Made by a program: the position numbers and the translations under genes. DNA of 64,000 nucleotides from Notoacmeibacter marinus (GTDB lineage: Bacteria; Pseudomonadota; Alphaproteobacteria; Rhizobiales; Rhizobiaceae): assembly GCF_002238045.1 (NCBI RefSeq), contig NZ_NBYO01000001.1:558001-622000 (forward strand), in the 5' to 3' direction. Shown here piece by piece: positions 29,217 through 41,169 of this stretch. The notes beneath the pieces are model-generated. The model saw only the letters and a list, made by a program, of their open reading frames with translations, was not told the origin of the DNA and did not search any database. How positions within the stretch are numbered: the stretch's first letter is position 1; each line of letters opens with the position of its first letter.

Positions 29217-29613
29217 TCGCTACGCTTCGTCTGCCGGAAAGATCGTCGATGATCGGGCAGTCGGGGCGATCATTGCCCTTGCAGCGCTTGACCAGATCGC
29301 CCAGCGTGTCGCGCATCGCCGCCAGTTCCTCGATCTTCCGGTTGATCCGGTTCATGTGTTCGCTCGCGACCGCCTTCACATCGGCGCTGGCGCGGCTGCG
29401 ATCCTCATAGAGCGACAGTAAAATCCGGCAATCTTCGATGGAAAAACCGAGCGAACGGGCTCTTCCGAGAAAAGCCAGCTTGTGGCCATCGGCCTCGCTG
29501 AAGTCGCGATAGCCATTGGTGCTGCGGGCCGGCCGGATCAGGCCGATCTCTTCGTAATAACGGATCGTCTTGGGCGGCAGGCCGCTAGCCGCCGAAACAT
29601 CACTTATATTCAT
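29209..29613 (-). CDS. cueR: Copper-responsive MerR family regulator (CueR)
   Basis: A 134-residue activator: MNISDVSAASGLPPKTIRYYEEIGLI DNA-binding part, a long dimerisation helix, and the metal loop CKGNDRPDCPI near residues 111-121, with two Cys spaced as in the Cu(I)/Ag(I)/Au(I) sensors. Two CueR-type promoters lie upstream, one facing cueR and the other copA. Cytochrome c gene overlaps its end. Confidence 0.96.
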   Translation of the reverse strand: MNISDVSAASGLPPKTIRYYEEIGLIRPARSTNGYRDFSEADGHKLAFLGRARSLGFSIEDCRILLSLYEDRSRASADVKAVASEHMNRINRKIEELAAMRDTLGDLVKRCKGNDRPDCPIIDDLSGRRSVANG

Positions 29614-29634
29614 CGGGCACCTCCGAACATTGCG

Positions 29635-29665
29635 AGGATAAAGCTTCCAGCGGCAGGAAGGTCAA
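29635..29665 (-). promoter_or_regulatory. MerR-type promoter/CueR box facing cueR
   Basis: On the minus strand: TTGACC, a 19-base spacer with the dyad ACCTTCC-N6-GGAAG-like inverted repeat, then TATCCT. The 19-base spacing is diagnostic of MerR-family control and implies that cueR and the cytochrome c gene are induced by CueR itself. The -10 ends 22 bases before the ATG. Confidence 0.85.
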
Positions 29666-29723
29666 CGGGGAGGTTTCGACAGAATGCCGTTTGGCCCGCC
29701 TTACGTCTCCATCGAAGATGGCC

Positions 29724-29754
29724 TTGACCTTCCAGTGACTGGAAGAGTTATCGT
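29724..29754 (+). promoter_or_regulatory. MerR-type promoter/CueR box for copA
   Basis: TTGACC at 29724, 19-base spacer containing ACCTTCC-AGTGAC-TGGAAGA, and TATCGT at 29749. The dyad agrees closely with CueR boxes of other proteobacteria. It ends 27 bases before the copA ATG. Confidence 0.9.
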
Positions 29755-29781
29755 CCCGACAAATCGAGACAGGATCTTCCC

Positions 29782-32145
29782 ATGACTGACACCACCCATC
29801 ACCATTCCGGCCACAGCTGCTGCGGGGCAAAAACCGATCCCCAATCTGCCGCGTCAGCCGATCAAGCGACCGACCCGGTCTGCGGGATGTCGGTGACGAT
29901 CAAGCCGGATGCCCGCAGCTACGACTATGACGGCACGACCTATTATTTCTGTTCGGAAGGATGCCGCACCAAGTTCCGGGCCGATCCCTATTTCTATCTG
30001 TCCGGCAATGCGGAGATCGTCAGAAACCGCCCACAGGTCGGCGTGCAGTACACCTGCCCGATGCATCCGGAGATCATTCGCGACGAACCGGCCGCCTGCC
30101 CGCTTTGCGGCATGGCGCTGGAGCCGATGGTGCCGTCCGACGAGCCGAGCGAGGAACTGGTCGATTTCAGCCGGCGCATGTGGATCAGCGCCGCGGCGGC
30201 CATTCCGCTGCTGATCCTGACCATGGGGCCGATGGTCGGCCTGCCGGTCCGGGAATGGATCGGCGAACGCCTGGCCGTTTATCTTGAGTTCGTGCTCGCA
30301 ACGCCTGTCGTTCTCTGGGCAGCGCTTCCCTTTTTCCAGCGCGGCATCGATTCGATCCGCAATGCTTCGCCCAATATGTGGACGCTGATCGCCATCGGCG
30401 TCGGCGCGGCCTATCTCTATTCGCTGGTCGCGACCTTCCTGCCGGGCGTGCTGCCCGAACAATATCGGGAGGGTGGCGTGGCCGGCACCTATTTCGAGGC
30501 CGCCGTCGTTATCATCGCGCTGGTGTTTTTGGGCCAGGTCCTGGAACTGCGCGCCCGCGAACGGACCGGCGACGCGATCCGCGCTCTCATGGATCTGGCG
30601 CCGAAGACCGCCCGGCGCATCCTGCCAGACGGTTCGGAATACGATGCGCCGCTCGACAATATCGTCGAAGGCGACCGCCTGCGGGTGCGTCCGGGCGAAA
30701 GCGTGCCGGTCGATGGCGAGATCGAGGATGGCCGCTCATCCGTCGATGAAAGCATGATGACCGGCGAATCGGTGCCCGTCGAAAAGATAGAGGGCGACCG
30801 CGTGACCGGCGGCACGATGAACAAGAACGGCACATTCGTCATGCGGGCCACACAGGTCGGCTCCGACACTGTGCTCTCGCAGATCGTCGGCATGGTCTCT
30901 TCGGCCCGGCTGTCCAAGGCGCCGATTCAGGGCCTCGCCGACAAGGTGGCCGCCTATTTCGTGCCAACCGTCGTTGCGGTGGCGGTGCTGGCTTTCGCCA
31001 TCTGGCTGTTCGTCGGCCCCTCGCCGTCTCTGGTCTTCGCCATGGCGGCGGCGGTCTCGGTCCTGATCATCGCCTGCCCCTGCGCGCTGGGTCTGGCCAC
31101 GCCCATTTCGATCACCACGGCTGCGGGCCGCGGCGCGCAGGCGGGCGTTCTCGTCAAGGATGCCGAGGCGCTGGAACGGATGGCCGCCGTCGATACGCTG
31201 ATCGTCGACAAGACCGGCACGCTGACCGAGGGCAAGCCGAAACTGACCGATGTGGTGGCGCTTGGCGAGCTTGGCGAGGACGCGGTGCTGTCGGTCGCCG
31301 CGGCGCTGGAGCGCGGTTCGGAGCACCCGCTGGCCGAGGCCATTCTCGAAGGCGGCGTGGCGCGCGGCGTGGACAAGCAGAACGCGGAGGGGTTCGAAGC
31401 CGTCACCGGCAAGGGCGTCACCGGCACGGTCGCCGGTCGCAAGACAGCGCTCGGAAACGCCGCCCTCATGGCCGACCTCGGCGTCGATGCGCTCAATGCG
31501 GAATCGGCCGCCGACGCACTGCGGACGGACGGCAAAACCGTCATGTTCGTCGCCGTCAACGACGAACTGGCAGGCCTCGTCGCTGTGGCCGATCCGATCA
31601 AGGCGAGCACCGAAGGCGCGATTGCCGATCTGCACCGCCAGGGCCTTCGCATCATCATGGCGACCGGCGACGATGAGCGGACGGCGCAGGCCGTCGCATC
31701 CAAGCTCGGCATTGACGAGGTCCGCGCCGGCATTCTGCCGGCGGGCAAGAAGGCGTTGGTGGACGAGCTTCACGCGGCGGGAGCGAGCGTCGCCATGGCG
31801 GGAGACGGCGTCAACGATGCGCCCGCGCTGGCTGCCGCCAATGTCGGGATCGCCATGGGTACGGGCGCCGATGTGGCGGTCGAAAGCGCAGGCATCACGC
31901 TGCTCGGCGGCGATCTGACGGGGATCGTCCGGGCGCGGACACTGGCCCTGGCGACCATCCGCAATATCAAGCAGAACCTGTTCTTCGCCTTCTTCTACAA
32001 TGCGGCGGGCGTGCCGATCGCGGCCGGCATCCTCTATCCGATCTTCGGCATCGTGCTCTCGCCGATGATCGCCGCGGCGGCGATGTCGCTGTCCTCGGTC
32101 TCGGTCATCACCAATGCGCTGCGGCTGCGGCGGATCGATCTGTAG
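29782..32145 (+). CDS. copA: Copper-exporting P1B-type ATPase with N-terminal YHS and heavy-metal-binding domains
   Basis: A 787-residue inner-membrane Cu(I) exporter. It opens with a His/Cys-rich tail ([15 protein letters not shown]), then a YHS domain (DPVCGMSV and FCSEGC, about 33-75), then YTCPMHPEI and [11 protein letters not shown], a heavy-metal-binding segment in place of the usual HMA domain. The ATPase has the CPC ion-binding motif at 432-434, phospho-acceptor Asp476 in [18 protein letters not shown], and [10 protein letters not shown]. Driven by the CueR promoter. The YHS/metal-binding type N-terminus is common in SilP/CopA of alphaproteobacteria. Confidence 0.96.
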   Translation: MTDTTHHHSGHSCCGAKTDPQSAASADQATDPVCGMSVTIKPDARSYDYDGTTYYFCSEGCRTKFRADPYFYLSGNAEIVRNRPQVGVQYTCPMHPEIIRDEPAACPLCGMALEPMVPSDEPSEELVDFSRRMWISAAAAIPLLILTMGPMVGLPVREWIGERLAVYLEFVLATPVVLWAALPFFQRGIDSIRNASPNMWTLIAIGVGAAYLYSLVATFLPGVLPEQYREGGVAGTYFEAAVVIIALVFLGQVLELRARERTGDAIRALMDLAPKTARRILPDGSEYDAPLDNIVEGDRLRVRPGESVPVDGEIEDGRSSVDESMMTGESVPVEKIEGDRVTGGTMNKNGTFVMRATQVGSDTVLSQIVGMVSSARLSKAPIQGLADKVAAYFVPTVVAVAVLAFAIWLFVGPSPSLVFAMAAAVSVLIIACPCALGLATPISITTAAGRGAQAGVLVKDAEALERMAAVDTLIVDKTGTLTEGKPKLTDVVALGELGEDAVLSVAAALERGSEHPLAEAILEGGVARGVDKQNAEGFEAVTGKGVTGTVAGRKTALGNAALMADLGVDALNAESAADALRTDGKTVMFVAVNDELAGLVAVADPIKASTEGAIADLHRQGLRIIMATGDDERTAQAVASKLGIDEVRAGILPAGKKALVDELHAAGASVAMAGDGVNDAPALAAANVGIAMGTGADVAVESAGITLLGGDLTGIVRARTLALATIRNIKQNLFFAFFYNAAGVPIAAGILYPIFGIVLSPMIAAAAMSLSSVSVITNALRLRRIDL

Positions 32146-32155
32146 GCGAAAAATG

Positions 32156-32178
32156 AAAAAGGCGGCGCTAGCGCCGCC
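32156..32178 (-). terminator. Terminator of tRNA-Ala
   Basis: On the minus strand GGCGGCGCTAGCGCCGCC, a perfect palindromic stem, followed by TTTTT. It lies 27 bases beyond the tRNA 3' end. It may also slow plus-strand read-through from copA. Confidence 0.8.
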
Positions 32179-32205
32179 ATCATCATGCGTTCGACGAAGA
32201 GGAAC

Positions 32206-32281
<76 letters not shown>

Positions 32282-32434
32282 ACGCTTCGCCCGTCAAAGC
32301 GGACGTTCCTGAATGATGGCGCGATCGTCTGACAGCGCCATCCGGGATGGCGGGCTTCTATCCGTCCCCGCCCCAACGATCAAGTGGCAAGAACCGCCGT
32401 GGGCGAGATTTTTTCGTCCACTGGCGCCGATCGC

Positions 32435-32875
32435 CTAGCTGTCGTCTTCGTCGTCCCCGCCGACTGCGATGATATCGGACACGTCGTCATCGTCGTCGTC
32501 ATCATCGTCATCGCCCAGGAAGGGGTCGTCATCGTCGTCGCCCAGATCGATGTCTTCGGCATCCAGATCGACGTCGGCATCGGCGGCTTTCGGCTTGGCC
32601 TTGCCGGTTTCCTCTTCGTCGTCATCGGCGTCTTCAAGGCTGACCAGCGCGGTATCGTCCTCGTCTTCCGTCTCGGTCTCCGCTTCCGTCTCGGTGACCT
32701 CTTCGGCCGGCGCTTCCGACTTCTTCACGGCAACGGTGGTTGCCGTTTCCTCGAAGAAGGAGAGCGGGTAGGTCTTGCCCGTATAGGGCGAGACGACGGG
32801 ATCCTTGTTCAGATCGTAGAACTTCTTGCCGGTTTCGGGGCAAGTGCGCTTGGTGCCGAGTTCGGTTTTTGCCAC
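32435..32875 (-). CDS. TIGR02300 family protein with zinc-ribbon-like head and acidic tail
   Basis: A 146-residue protein. The N-terminal part AKTELGTKRTCPETGKKFYDLNKDPVVSPYTGK is the TIGR02300 signature, found next to aroA in Rhizobiales; only one Cys is kept here where many homologues have a CPxC pair. The rest is Ala/Glu/Asp rich, with a run of ten Asp near the C-terminus. The start is GTG at 32875, set by GAGGA upstream; that site contains the in-frame ATG at 32893. Function unknown; the tail suggests disorder and charge-based binding. Confidence 0.88.
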   Translation of the reverse strand: MAKTELGTKRTCPETGKKFYDLNKDPVVSPYTGKTYPLSFFEETATTVAVKKSEAPAEEVTETEAETETEDEDDTALVSLEDADDDEEETGKAKPKAADADVDLDAEDIDLGDDDDDPFLGDDDDDDDDDDVSDIIAVGGDDEDDS

Positions 32876-33091
32876 GGTTCCAGATTTCCTCATCTATCGC
32901 GCTGCCGGTCGGCGCGCCTTGGCCGGTCTTTGCGTCAGATCGCCTGTTTGCGGGCCTGCCCATAGCGTCGGTCGGAAAGCCTGTCAAAGGGCCATCGCAC
33001 GGAAAGCGCGCATCGGGCGGATGACCATTTCACAAAGCCGTGCTAAGCGCACGCCGCCCCCTTCGCTGAAAAGCATCGGCCAACCGATTGA

Positions 33092-35121
<2,030 letters not shown>

Positions 35122-35137
35122 TGGAGAAAACCACTCA

Positions 35138-35782
35138 ATGAAAGAACGCGAACCCTTCACCATCGCCATTGACGGCCCGGCGGCATCCGGAAAGGGCACG
35201 CTGTCGCGGCGGCTGGCGGCGCATTACGGGCTGCGCCATCTTGATACGGGCCTGACCTATCGGGCGGTCGCCAAGGCGTTACTCGACCGCGGCGTGTCGC
35301 TCGACGACGAAGCGGAAGCGGTGGAGGCTGCCCACACGCTCGACCTTTCGGCAATGGACCGGATGGTCCTTGCGGCGCACGGAATCGGCGAAGCAGCCTC
35401 GAAAGTCGCGGTGATGACCGACGTCCGCAAGGCGCTGGTGGAACGCCAGCGCGCCTTTGCCGCCGAAGGGCTCGGCGCGGTGCTCGACGGCCGCGACATC
35501 GGAACGGTGGTTCTGCCGAACGCCGATGTCAAACTCTATGTCACCGCTTCACCGGCCGTGCGGGCCGAACGCCGTTATCACGAGATCCTGCGCGATGGCG
35601 GCGTTGCCGACCGGGCTGCGATCCTCACCGATATCGAACGACGCGATGCGCGGGATATGGGGCGGGCCGATTCGCCGCTGCGCCCTGCCGAAGACGCGCA
35701 CTTGCTGGATACGAGCGAAATGGGTATAGAAGCGGCGTTCAACGCGGCCCGCGCGCTGATCAACAGCAAGCGGGACGCCTGA
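35138..35782 (+). CDS. cmk: Cytidylate kinase
   Basis: A 214-residue kinase that phosphorylates CMP and dCMP. P-loop [28 protein letters not shown], and [23 protein letters not shown] are standard. The ATG at 35138 has GGAG upstream; the frame is open 66 bases further with no better start. It is 16 bases after the isomerase and followed by rpsA in the conserved cmk-rpsA order. Confidence 0.97.
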   Translation: MKEREPFTIAIDGPAASGKGTLSRRLAAHYGLRHLDTGLTYRAVAKALLDRGVSLDDEAEAVEAAHTLDLSAMDRMVLAAHGIGEAASKVAVMTDVRKALVERQRAFAAEGLGAVLDGRDIGTVVLPNADVKLYVTASPAVRAERRYHEILRDGGVADRAAILTDIERRDARDMGRADSPLRPAEDAHLLDTSEMGIEAAFNAARALINSKRDA

Positions 35783-35995
35783 CGCAAACTATGCCCGTCC
35801 GCATCCTCCGCGCCGGATTGGCCGCCTGCCAATAGCTGAAATGGCAGGTCGGTTCACATGGTTTTCGAACAGCATGTTCGACAGACCGGGATCGCGAAGA
35901 CGGGCTTTTGAAACACGAACCACCGGCGCAGAACGGGCAGGCGATGCGGCATTAGCCGCAAATTCCGACGCCGCCCGCTGGAGACTTCTTATCAA

Positions 35996-37705
35996 ATGAG
36001 TGAAATGAATCCGTCGCGCGACGATTTCGCCGCCATGCTCGAACAGACCGAAGCGTCTGGCGATTTCGCAGCCGAAGGCAATGTTGTCGAGGGCCTCGTC
36101 ACGGCCATCGAAAAGGACATGGCCGTCATCGATGTCGGCTTGAAGGTCGAAGGCCGCGTGCCGATCCGCGAATTCGGCGTCAAGAACGGCGAACCGACCC
36201 TGAAGGTCGGCGATACGGTCGAAGTCTATGTCGAGCGCATCGAGAACGCGCTGGGCGACGCGGTGATCAGCCGCGACAAGGCTCGTCGCGAGGAAGCCTG
36301 GATCCGTCTTGAAAAGAAATTCGAGGCCGGCGAAAAGGTCGAAGGCCAGATCTTCAACCAGGTCAAGGGCGGCTTCACCGTCGATCTGGACGGCGCCGTC
36401 GCCTTCCTGCCGCGTTCGCAGGTGGACATTCGTCCGATCCGCGATGTCGGCCCGCTGATGCACACCCCGCAGCCCTTCGAAATCCTGAAGATGGACAAGC
36501 GCCGCGGCAATATCGTGGTGTCGCGCCGGACCGTGCTCGAAGAGAGCCGTGCGGAGCAGCGCTCGGAGATCGTCCAGAACCTCGAAGAGGGTCAGACGGT
36601 CGAGGGTGTGGTCAAGAACATCACCGATTACGGCGCATTCGTCGATCTCGGTGGCATTGACGGCCTGCTGCACGTGACCGACATGGCATGGCGCCGCGTC
36701 AACCATCCGTCCGAGATCGTTCAGATCGGTCAGACGGTGAATGTGCAGATCATCCGCATCAACCAGGAAACGCACCGCATCAGCCTGGGCATGAAGCAGC
36801 TTGAGGCCGATCCGTGGGACGGCATCGGCGGCAAGTACCCGCTCGGCAAGAAGGTCAGCGGCACGGTCACGAACATCACCGATTACGGCGCGTTCGTGGA
36901 GCTGGAGCCGGGCATCGAAGGCCTGATCCACGTCTCCGAGATGAGCTGGACCAAGAAGAACGTCCACCCCGGCAAGATTCTGTCGACGACGCAGGATGTC
37001 GATGTGGTCATTCTCGAGGTCGATCCGGTCAAGCGCCGTATCTCGCTTGGCCTGAAGCAGACGCTGGAAAACCCGTGGGATGCGTTCGCGCAGAACTTCC
37101 CGGTCGGCGCGACCGTCACCGGCGAGGTCAAGAACAAGACCGAGTTCGGCCTGTTCATCGGTCTCGAAGGCGATGTGGACGGCATGGTGCACCTCTCCGA
37201 CCTCTCCTGGGATCGCCCGGGCGAGCAGGTCATCGACGAATATGAGAAGGGCGACGAAGTGTCGGCCCAGGTTCTCGACGTCGATGTCGACAAGGAGCGC
37301 ATCAGCCTCGGCATCAAGCAGCTTGGCCGCGATGCTGTCGGCGAAGCCGCCGCTTCGGGCGAACTGCGCAAGGGCGCCGTCGTCACCTGCGAAGTGACGG
37401 CCGTGACCGATGGCGGTCTGGAAGTGAAACTCGTCGATCACGATGTCGACAGCTTCATTCGCCGCGCCGATCTGTCCCGCGACCGCGGCGAGCAGCGCCC
37501 CGAGCGTTTCTCGGTCGGTCAGAAGGTCGATGGTCGCATCACGCAGTTCGACAAGAAGAACCGTCGCATTTCCGTGTCCATCAAGGCGCTGGAAATTGCC
37601 GAAGAGAAGGAAGCCGTCGCTCAGTACGGATCGTCCGACTCCGGCGCGTCGCTCGGCGATATTCTTGGCGCTGCGCTCAAGGAACGCGGCAGCGACGACG
37701 AATAA
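35996..37705 (+). CDS. rpsA: 30S ribosomal protein S1
   Basis: A 569-residue RNA-binding protein of the small subunit with six S1 repeats. The repeats GTVTNITDYGAFVELEPGIEGLIHVSEM and GVVKNITDYGAFVDLGGIDGLLHVTDM are nearly complete copies. Repeats 3-6 bind mRNA and the first two attach to the ribosome. GGAGA lies before the ATG. The 213-base spacer after cmk holds no ORF and is likely the rpsA promoter and leader. Confidence 0.98.
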   Translation: MSEMNPSRDDFAAMLEQTEASGDFAAEGNVVEGLVTAIEKDMAVIDVGLKVEGRVPIREFGVKNGEPTLKVGDTVEVYVERIENALGDAVISRDKARREEAWIRLEKKFEAGEKVEGQIFNQVKGGFTVDLDGAVAFLPRSQVDIRPIRDVGPLMHTPQPFEILKMDKRRGNIVVSRRTVLEESRAEQRSEIVQNLEEGQTVEGVVKNITDYGAFVDLGGIDGLLHVTDMAWRRVNHPSEIVQIGQTVNVQIIRINQETHRISLGMKQLEADPWDGIGGKYPLGKKVSGTVTNITDYGAFVELEPGIEGLIHVSEMSWTKKNVHPGKILSTTQDVDVVILEVDPVKRRISLGLKQTLENPWDAFAQNFPVGATVTGEVKNKTEFGLFIGLEGDVDGMVHLSDLSWDRPGEQVIDEYEKGDEVSAQVLDVDVDKERISLGIKQLGRDAVGEAAASGELRKGAVVTCEVTAVTDGGLEVKLVDHDVDSFIRRADLSRDRGEQRPERFSVGQKVDGRITQFDKKNRRISVSIKALEIAEEKEAVAQYGSSDSGASLGDILGAALKERGSDDE

Positions 37706-37734
37706 GCGTCCTCGTTCGCCATCATGCTATTGGG

Positions 37735-37764
37735 AAGGCCCGGCGCGCTGCCGGGCCTTTTCTT
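37735..37764 (+). terminator. Rho-independent terminator after rpsA
   Basis: Stem AAGGCCCGGC with GCCGGGCCTT around loop GCGCT, followed by TTTTCTTT. Thirty bases after the stop. Confidence 0.93.
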
Positions 37765-37966
37765 TGACCCGGTCATGCCGGCGGGACCCTCGACGAAACA
37801 ACCGTCAAGACAGGCATGATTGCAATAAATGTGATGAATTGTGACCGCACCCAATAGTTGTGGCGGCTGACGTTGGGTGATAGCCAAACATGTCCTATTG
37901 CGGTCGAATTTCTTCGTTATCGCGCTTCTTATAGGGACCCATTCGAATAACTGGAAACGCCTGACT

Positions 37967-38644
37967 ATGGCCAATGCCGGACGCGCCCTTGTTTTCGCTG
38001 CTTGTTTGCTTTTTGTCCCCACATGGGTCGTTCAGACCGTGCAGGCGGCTGATATTTCGGTCCGCGCCCGCGCCGGCATGAATGTCCGCTCCGGACCGGG
38101 CGTGGATTTCAGCCGCGTCGGCTCCATGGTCGAAAACGCCCGCGGCGTTCTCCTGGAGTGTACGCCTCTTGGCCGCTGGTGTCGCGTGCGCACGGATGAG
38201 GCGACTGGCTGGATCGCCGGCTCCTTCCTGATCGTCGATGGCGGAGAACTGGCCGGCGCGCGCGTTCGCGACGTGATCGAACGCATCAGTTTCTCCGATG
38301 CCAACGCCAGCGATGCGCGAACCGCTTCGACCGAGCGCAAAACCGAGGGCAGCGTCCCCGCAGAGAAAGCGGCCGGCGCCGTCTCGCAGGGCGTCTGCTT
38401 CTTTTCCGAATATGATAATGCGGGCGACGCGGACTGTTACGAAAAACCGGGCGAAGCCATCACGCTGGGACGGTCATGGAACGACCGCATCTCCTCGGTC
38501 GTGATCGCCGAGGGCTACTCGGTTACCGTCTGCGACAATTACGGGCTGACCGGTCGCTGCGAAGTCTTCGATACCTCCGTGAACCGGATGCCGGCCGCGC
38601 TGAACGGGCGCATTTCTTCGTGGCGAATCGAAAAGGCCCGCTGA
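37967..38644 (+). CDS. Secreted SH3b plus beta/gamma-crystallin-like protein
   Basis: A 225-residue protein with signal peptide (MANAGRALVFAACLLFVPTW, cleavage near VQA-ADIS). Next is a bacterial SH3 domain (ISVRARAGMNVRSGPGVDF to GWIAGSFL), a low-complexity linker, then a C-terminal domain with GVCFFSEYDNAGDADCYEKPG, SWNDRISSVVIAEG, TVCDNYGLTGRCEVF and NGRISSWRI. The two WNDRISS/NGRISS units and the paired Cys fit a beta/gamma-crystallin-type Greek-key fold. It is probably periplasmic and may bind peptidoglycan and calcium; both are inferred. The start at 37967 gives a clean signal peptide; the frame is open to 37877. Confidence 0.8.
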   Translation: MANAGRALVFAACLLFVPTWVVQTVQAADISVRARAGMNVRSGPGVDFSRVGSMVENARGVLLECTPLGRWCRVRTDEATGWIAGSFLIVDGGELAGARVRDVIERISFSDANASDARTASTERKTEGSVPAEKAAGAVSQGVCFFSEYDNAGDADCYEKPGEAITLGRSWNDRISSVVIAEGYSVTVCDNYGLTGRCEVFDTSVNRMPAALNGRISSWRIEKAR

Positions 38645-38736
38645 CGCAATTCGCGCCGGCATTGCATCGCCCCCTTTCCTCTCTTAGGAGCAGTTCGATA
38701 TATGGCTGTCTACGTGGATGAAAGAGCTTACCGCCC

Positions 38737-40650
38737 GTGCCCGACCGACCGATCACACCGCTTCTTGACCGTATAGCCACCCCATCCGATCTGAAGGGGC
38801 TGAGCGACGACGAGTTGTCGCGGCTGGCGCATGAGCTACGTCAGGAAACCATCTCGGCGGTTTCCGAGACCGGCGGTCATCTCGGCGCATCGCTTGGCGT
38901 CGTCGAAATGACGGTGGCGCTTCACGCCGTGTTCGACACGCCGCGCGACAAGCTGGTCTGGGATGTCGGTCACCAGACCTACCCGCACAAGATACTCACG
39001 GGACGGCGCGACCGGATCCGCACGCTGCGGCAGGAAGACGGCCTGTCCGGTTTCACCAAGCGCAGCGAGAGCGAATACGATCCGTTCGGTGCGGCGCACT
39101 CCTCCACCTCGATTTCTGCGGCGCTCGGCTTTGCTGCCGGCCGCGATTTCGGCATGGAGACGGGCGACGCCATCGCAGTGATAGGCGATGGCGCAATGAG
39201 CGCCGGCATGGCCTATGAAGCGCTGAACAATGCGGGCCATCTCGGCAAGCGGCTGATCGTGATCCTTAACGACAATGAGATGAGCATCGCGCCGCCGGTG
39301 GGCGCGATGAGCCGCTACCTTTCGCGGCTTTACGCCGGCAAGCCGCTTCAAGATGTCCGTTCGCTCGCCAAGGGCGCCGTGTCGCTGCTTCCGCCACCGC
39401 TCCGCGAGGGGGCCGAGCGGGCGAAACATCTCGTCAAGGGAATGGTGGTCGGTGGCACGCTGTTCGAGGAACTTGGTTTCTCCTATGCCGGGCCGATCGA
39501 CGGCCACGATATTCACGCTCTTCTGGCCGTTCTTCGGGCAGTCAAAGCGCGGGCGACGGGCCCGGTTCTGATCCATGCGATCACAAAGAAGGGCAAGGGA
39601 TATGCGCCCGCCGAAGCGTCCGCCGATAAGTATCACGGCGTCGCAAAATTCGACGTGCCGTCCGGCAAACAGTTCAAGGCGAAGAGCAACGCCCCGTCCT
39701 ATACGCGCGTCTTCGCCGACAGCCTGATCCGGCAGGCGGAGGCCGACCGGCGGATCTGCGCGGTCACGGCCGCTATGCCGTCCGGCACCGGCCTCGACGT
39801 GTTCGGCCAACGCTTTCCGTCCCGAACCTTCGACGTCGGTATTGCCGAGCAGCACGCCGTGACCTTCTGTGCCGCGCTGGCCGCCAGCGGTATGAGACCG
39901 TTCTGCGCGATCTACTCGACCTTTCTGCAGCGCGGCTATGACCAGATCGTCCACGATGTCGCGTTGCAATCGCTACCGGTGCGCTTCGCCATCGACCGGG
40001 CCGGGCTGGTCGGCGCCGACGGCGCGACGCATGCCGGCTCGTTCGATCTCGCCTATCTTGGCAACCTGCCCGGTTTCACCATCATGGCGCCATCCGATGA
40101 AGCGGAACTGCGGCATATGGTCGCCACCGCCGCGACCATCGATGACGGGCCGTCCGCCATTCGTTTCGCGCGCGGCGAGGGTGTCGGCGTCGACATGCCC
40201 GAAACTGGCGAGGTGCTACCGATCGGCAAAGGCCGGATCGTTCGCGAAGGCGGCAAGGTCGCCATTCTCTCGCTCGGAACACGGCTTGCCGAAGCCCTTA
40301 GGGCTGCCGAGGATCTGGAGACAAAAGGCCTGTCGGTCACCGTGGCCGACGCGCGGTTCGCAAAGCCGCTCGATACCGACCTGATCTTCCGGCTTGCCCG
40401 CGAACATGAGGTTCTACTGAGCGTCGAGGAAGGTGCAATCGGCGGTTTTGGCAGCCATGTTACGCAAGCCCTTCTCAATGAAGGCCATCTCGACGGTGGT
40501 TTGAAATTCCGGTCCCTTACCCTGCCGGACCAATTCATCGATCATGCCTCGCCAAAGCGGATGTACGACCAGGCCGGTCTCAATGCCGCGCATATGGTCG
40601 AAACCATCCTTGGCATGCTGGGCGTTGCGTCTCTGTCGGGCACAAATTAG
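38737..40650 (+). CDS. dxs: 1-deoxy-D-xylulose-5-phosphate synthase
   Basis: A 637-residue thiamine diphosphate enzyme, first in the MEP isoprenoid pathway. Cofactor motif [18 protein letters not shown] and the transketolase-like signature [18 protein letters not shown] are present; [13 protein letters not shown] and YAGPIDGHD are typical of DXS. The start is GTG at 38737. No xseB or ispA lies immediately upstream, unlike in many relatives. The product feeds undecaprenyl and quinone synthesis. Confidence 0.97.
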   Translation: MPDRPITPLLDRIATPSDLKGLSDDELSRLAHELRQETISAVSETGGHLGASLGVVEMTVALHAVFDTPRDKLVWDVGHQTYPHKILTGRRDRIRTLRQEDGLSGFTKRSESEYDPFGAAHSSTSISAALGFAAGRDFGMETGDAIAVIGDGAMSAGMAYEALNNAGHLGKRLIVILNDNEMSIAPPVGAMSRYLSRLYAGKPLQDVRSLAKGAVSLLPPPLREGAERAKHLVKGMVVGGTLFEELGFSYAGPIDGHDIHALLAVLRAVKARATGPVLIHAITKKGKGYAPAEASADKYHGVAKFDVPSGKQFKAKSNAPSYTRVFADSLIRQAEADRRICAVTAAMPSGTGLDVFGQRFPSRTFDVGIAEQHAVTFCAALAASGMRPFCAIYSTFLQRGYDQIVHDVALQSLPVRFAIDRAGLVGADGATHAGSFDLAYLGNLPGFTIMAPSDEAELRHMVATAATIDDGPSAIRFARGEGVGVDMPETGEVLPIGKGRIVREGGKVAILSLGTRLAEALRAAEDLETKGLSVTVADARFAKPLDTDLIFRLAREHEVLLSVEEGAIGGFGSHVTQALLNEGHLDGGLKFRSLTLPDQFIDHASPKRMYDQAGLNAAHMVETILGMLGVASLSGTN

Positions 40651-40762
40651 GTCAGGCGGCCAGCACCGCGGGGATCAGAGAATTGGGCACTGCGCAATGA
40701 ATATTCTATCGGGTCAATACCCCGTTCCTGGCCGACTTGTATGCACCAAAAGCCAGCCACTT

Positions 40763-40816
40763 GATGCGATGACCAGAACCATCGCATCGCGCTCTCAATG
40801 CCGTGCGAAAGCACGG
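40763..40816. repeat. Two perfect hairpins in the dxs/DUF2945 spacer
   Basis: First: GATGCGATG (40763-40771) pairs with CATCGCATC (40780-40788) around an eight-base loop. Second: CCGTGC-GAAA-GCACGG at 40801-40816, ending one base before the DUF2945 stop. Neither is followed by a clear T-run. They may form a bidirectional transcription end between converging genes. Confidence 0.4.
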
Positions 40817-40817
40817 T

Positions 40818-41039
40818 TCAGCTGGCCTTCCGCAGCTCGCTATGTTTCTTCAGGACACGCTGGCCGTCTTCCTGTTCGATCATATAGGCGGGGTTGTCTT
40901 CGGATGCGTCCCGCGTCACCTCGTTTCCATCGATCTGGCGGCTGACCTTCTCGGTGAACTTCTCCTGAATTTTGCCCTTCGCGGTGCCGTTGCCCCAGTC
41001 CCATTCCACCTTCGTATTGGCAGCGTAATCTTTTGACAT
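40818..41039 (-). CDS. DUF2945 (hypervirulence-associated TUDOR-like) small protein
   Basis: A 73-residue protein starting MSKDYAANTKVEWDWGNGTAKGKI and ending with ASEDNPAYMIEQEDGQRVLKKHSEL, the DUF2945/HVA1 signature, a small Tudor-like barrel. Function unknown. The start at 41039 has AAGGGA; the frame is open further upstream without a good start. A sigma-EcfG-like element lies 35-60 bases upstream. Confidence 0.88.
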   Translation of the reverse strand: MSKDYAANTKVEWDWGNGTAKGKIQEKFTEKVSRQIDGNEVTRDASEDNPAYMIEQEDGQRVLKKHSELRKAS

Positions 41040-41073
41040 GTGCTGATCCCTTGCTCTGTTAGAATGGCGGCTC

Positions 41074-41099
41074 AACCCATTTGGCAGGCAATCGGTTCC
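41074..41099 (-). promoter_or_regulatory. Candidate sigma-EcfG promoter for the DUF2945 gene
   Basis: On the minus strand GGAAC (41099-41095), a 17-base spacer, and GGTT (41077-41074). This matches GGAAC-N17-CGTT except for the first -10 base. It ends 34 bases before the ATG. Confidence 0.5.
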
Positions 41100-41169
41100 C
41101 TGCAACAAAACCTGCCGGGCGGGCGTTGTGACCACATAATTTCAGCACCAATGATGAAAGGGACGAACG

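Noticed and set aside
35789-37441. Minus-strand ORF of 550 codons over rpsA
   Set aside because: Antisense shadow of ribosomal protein S1, repeated because the S1 domains repeat.
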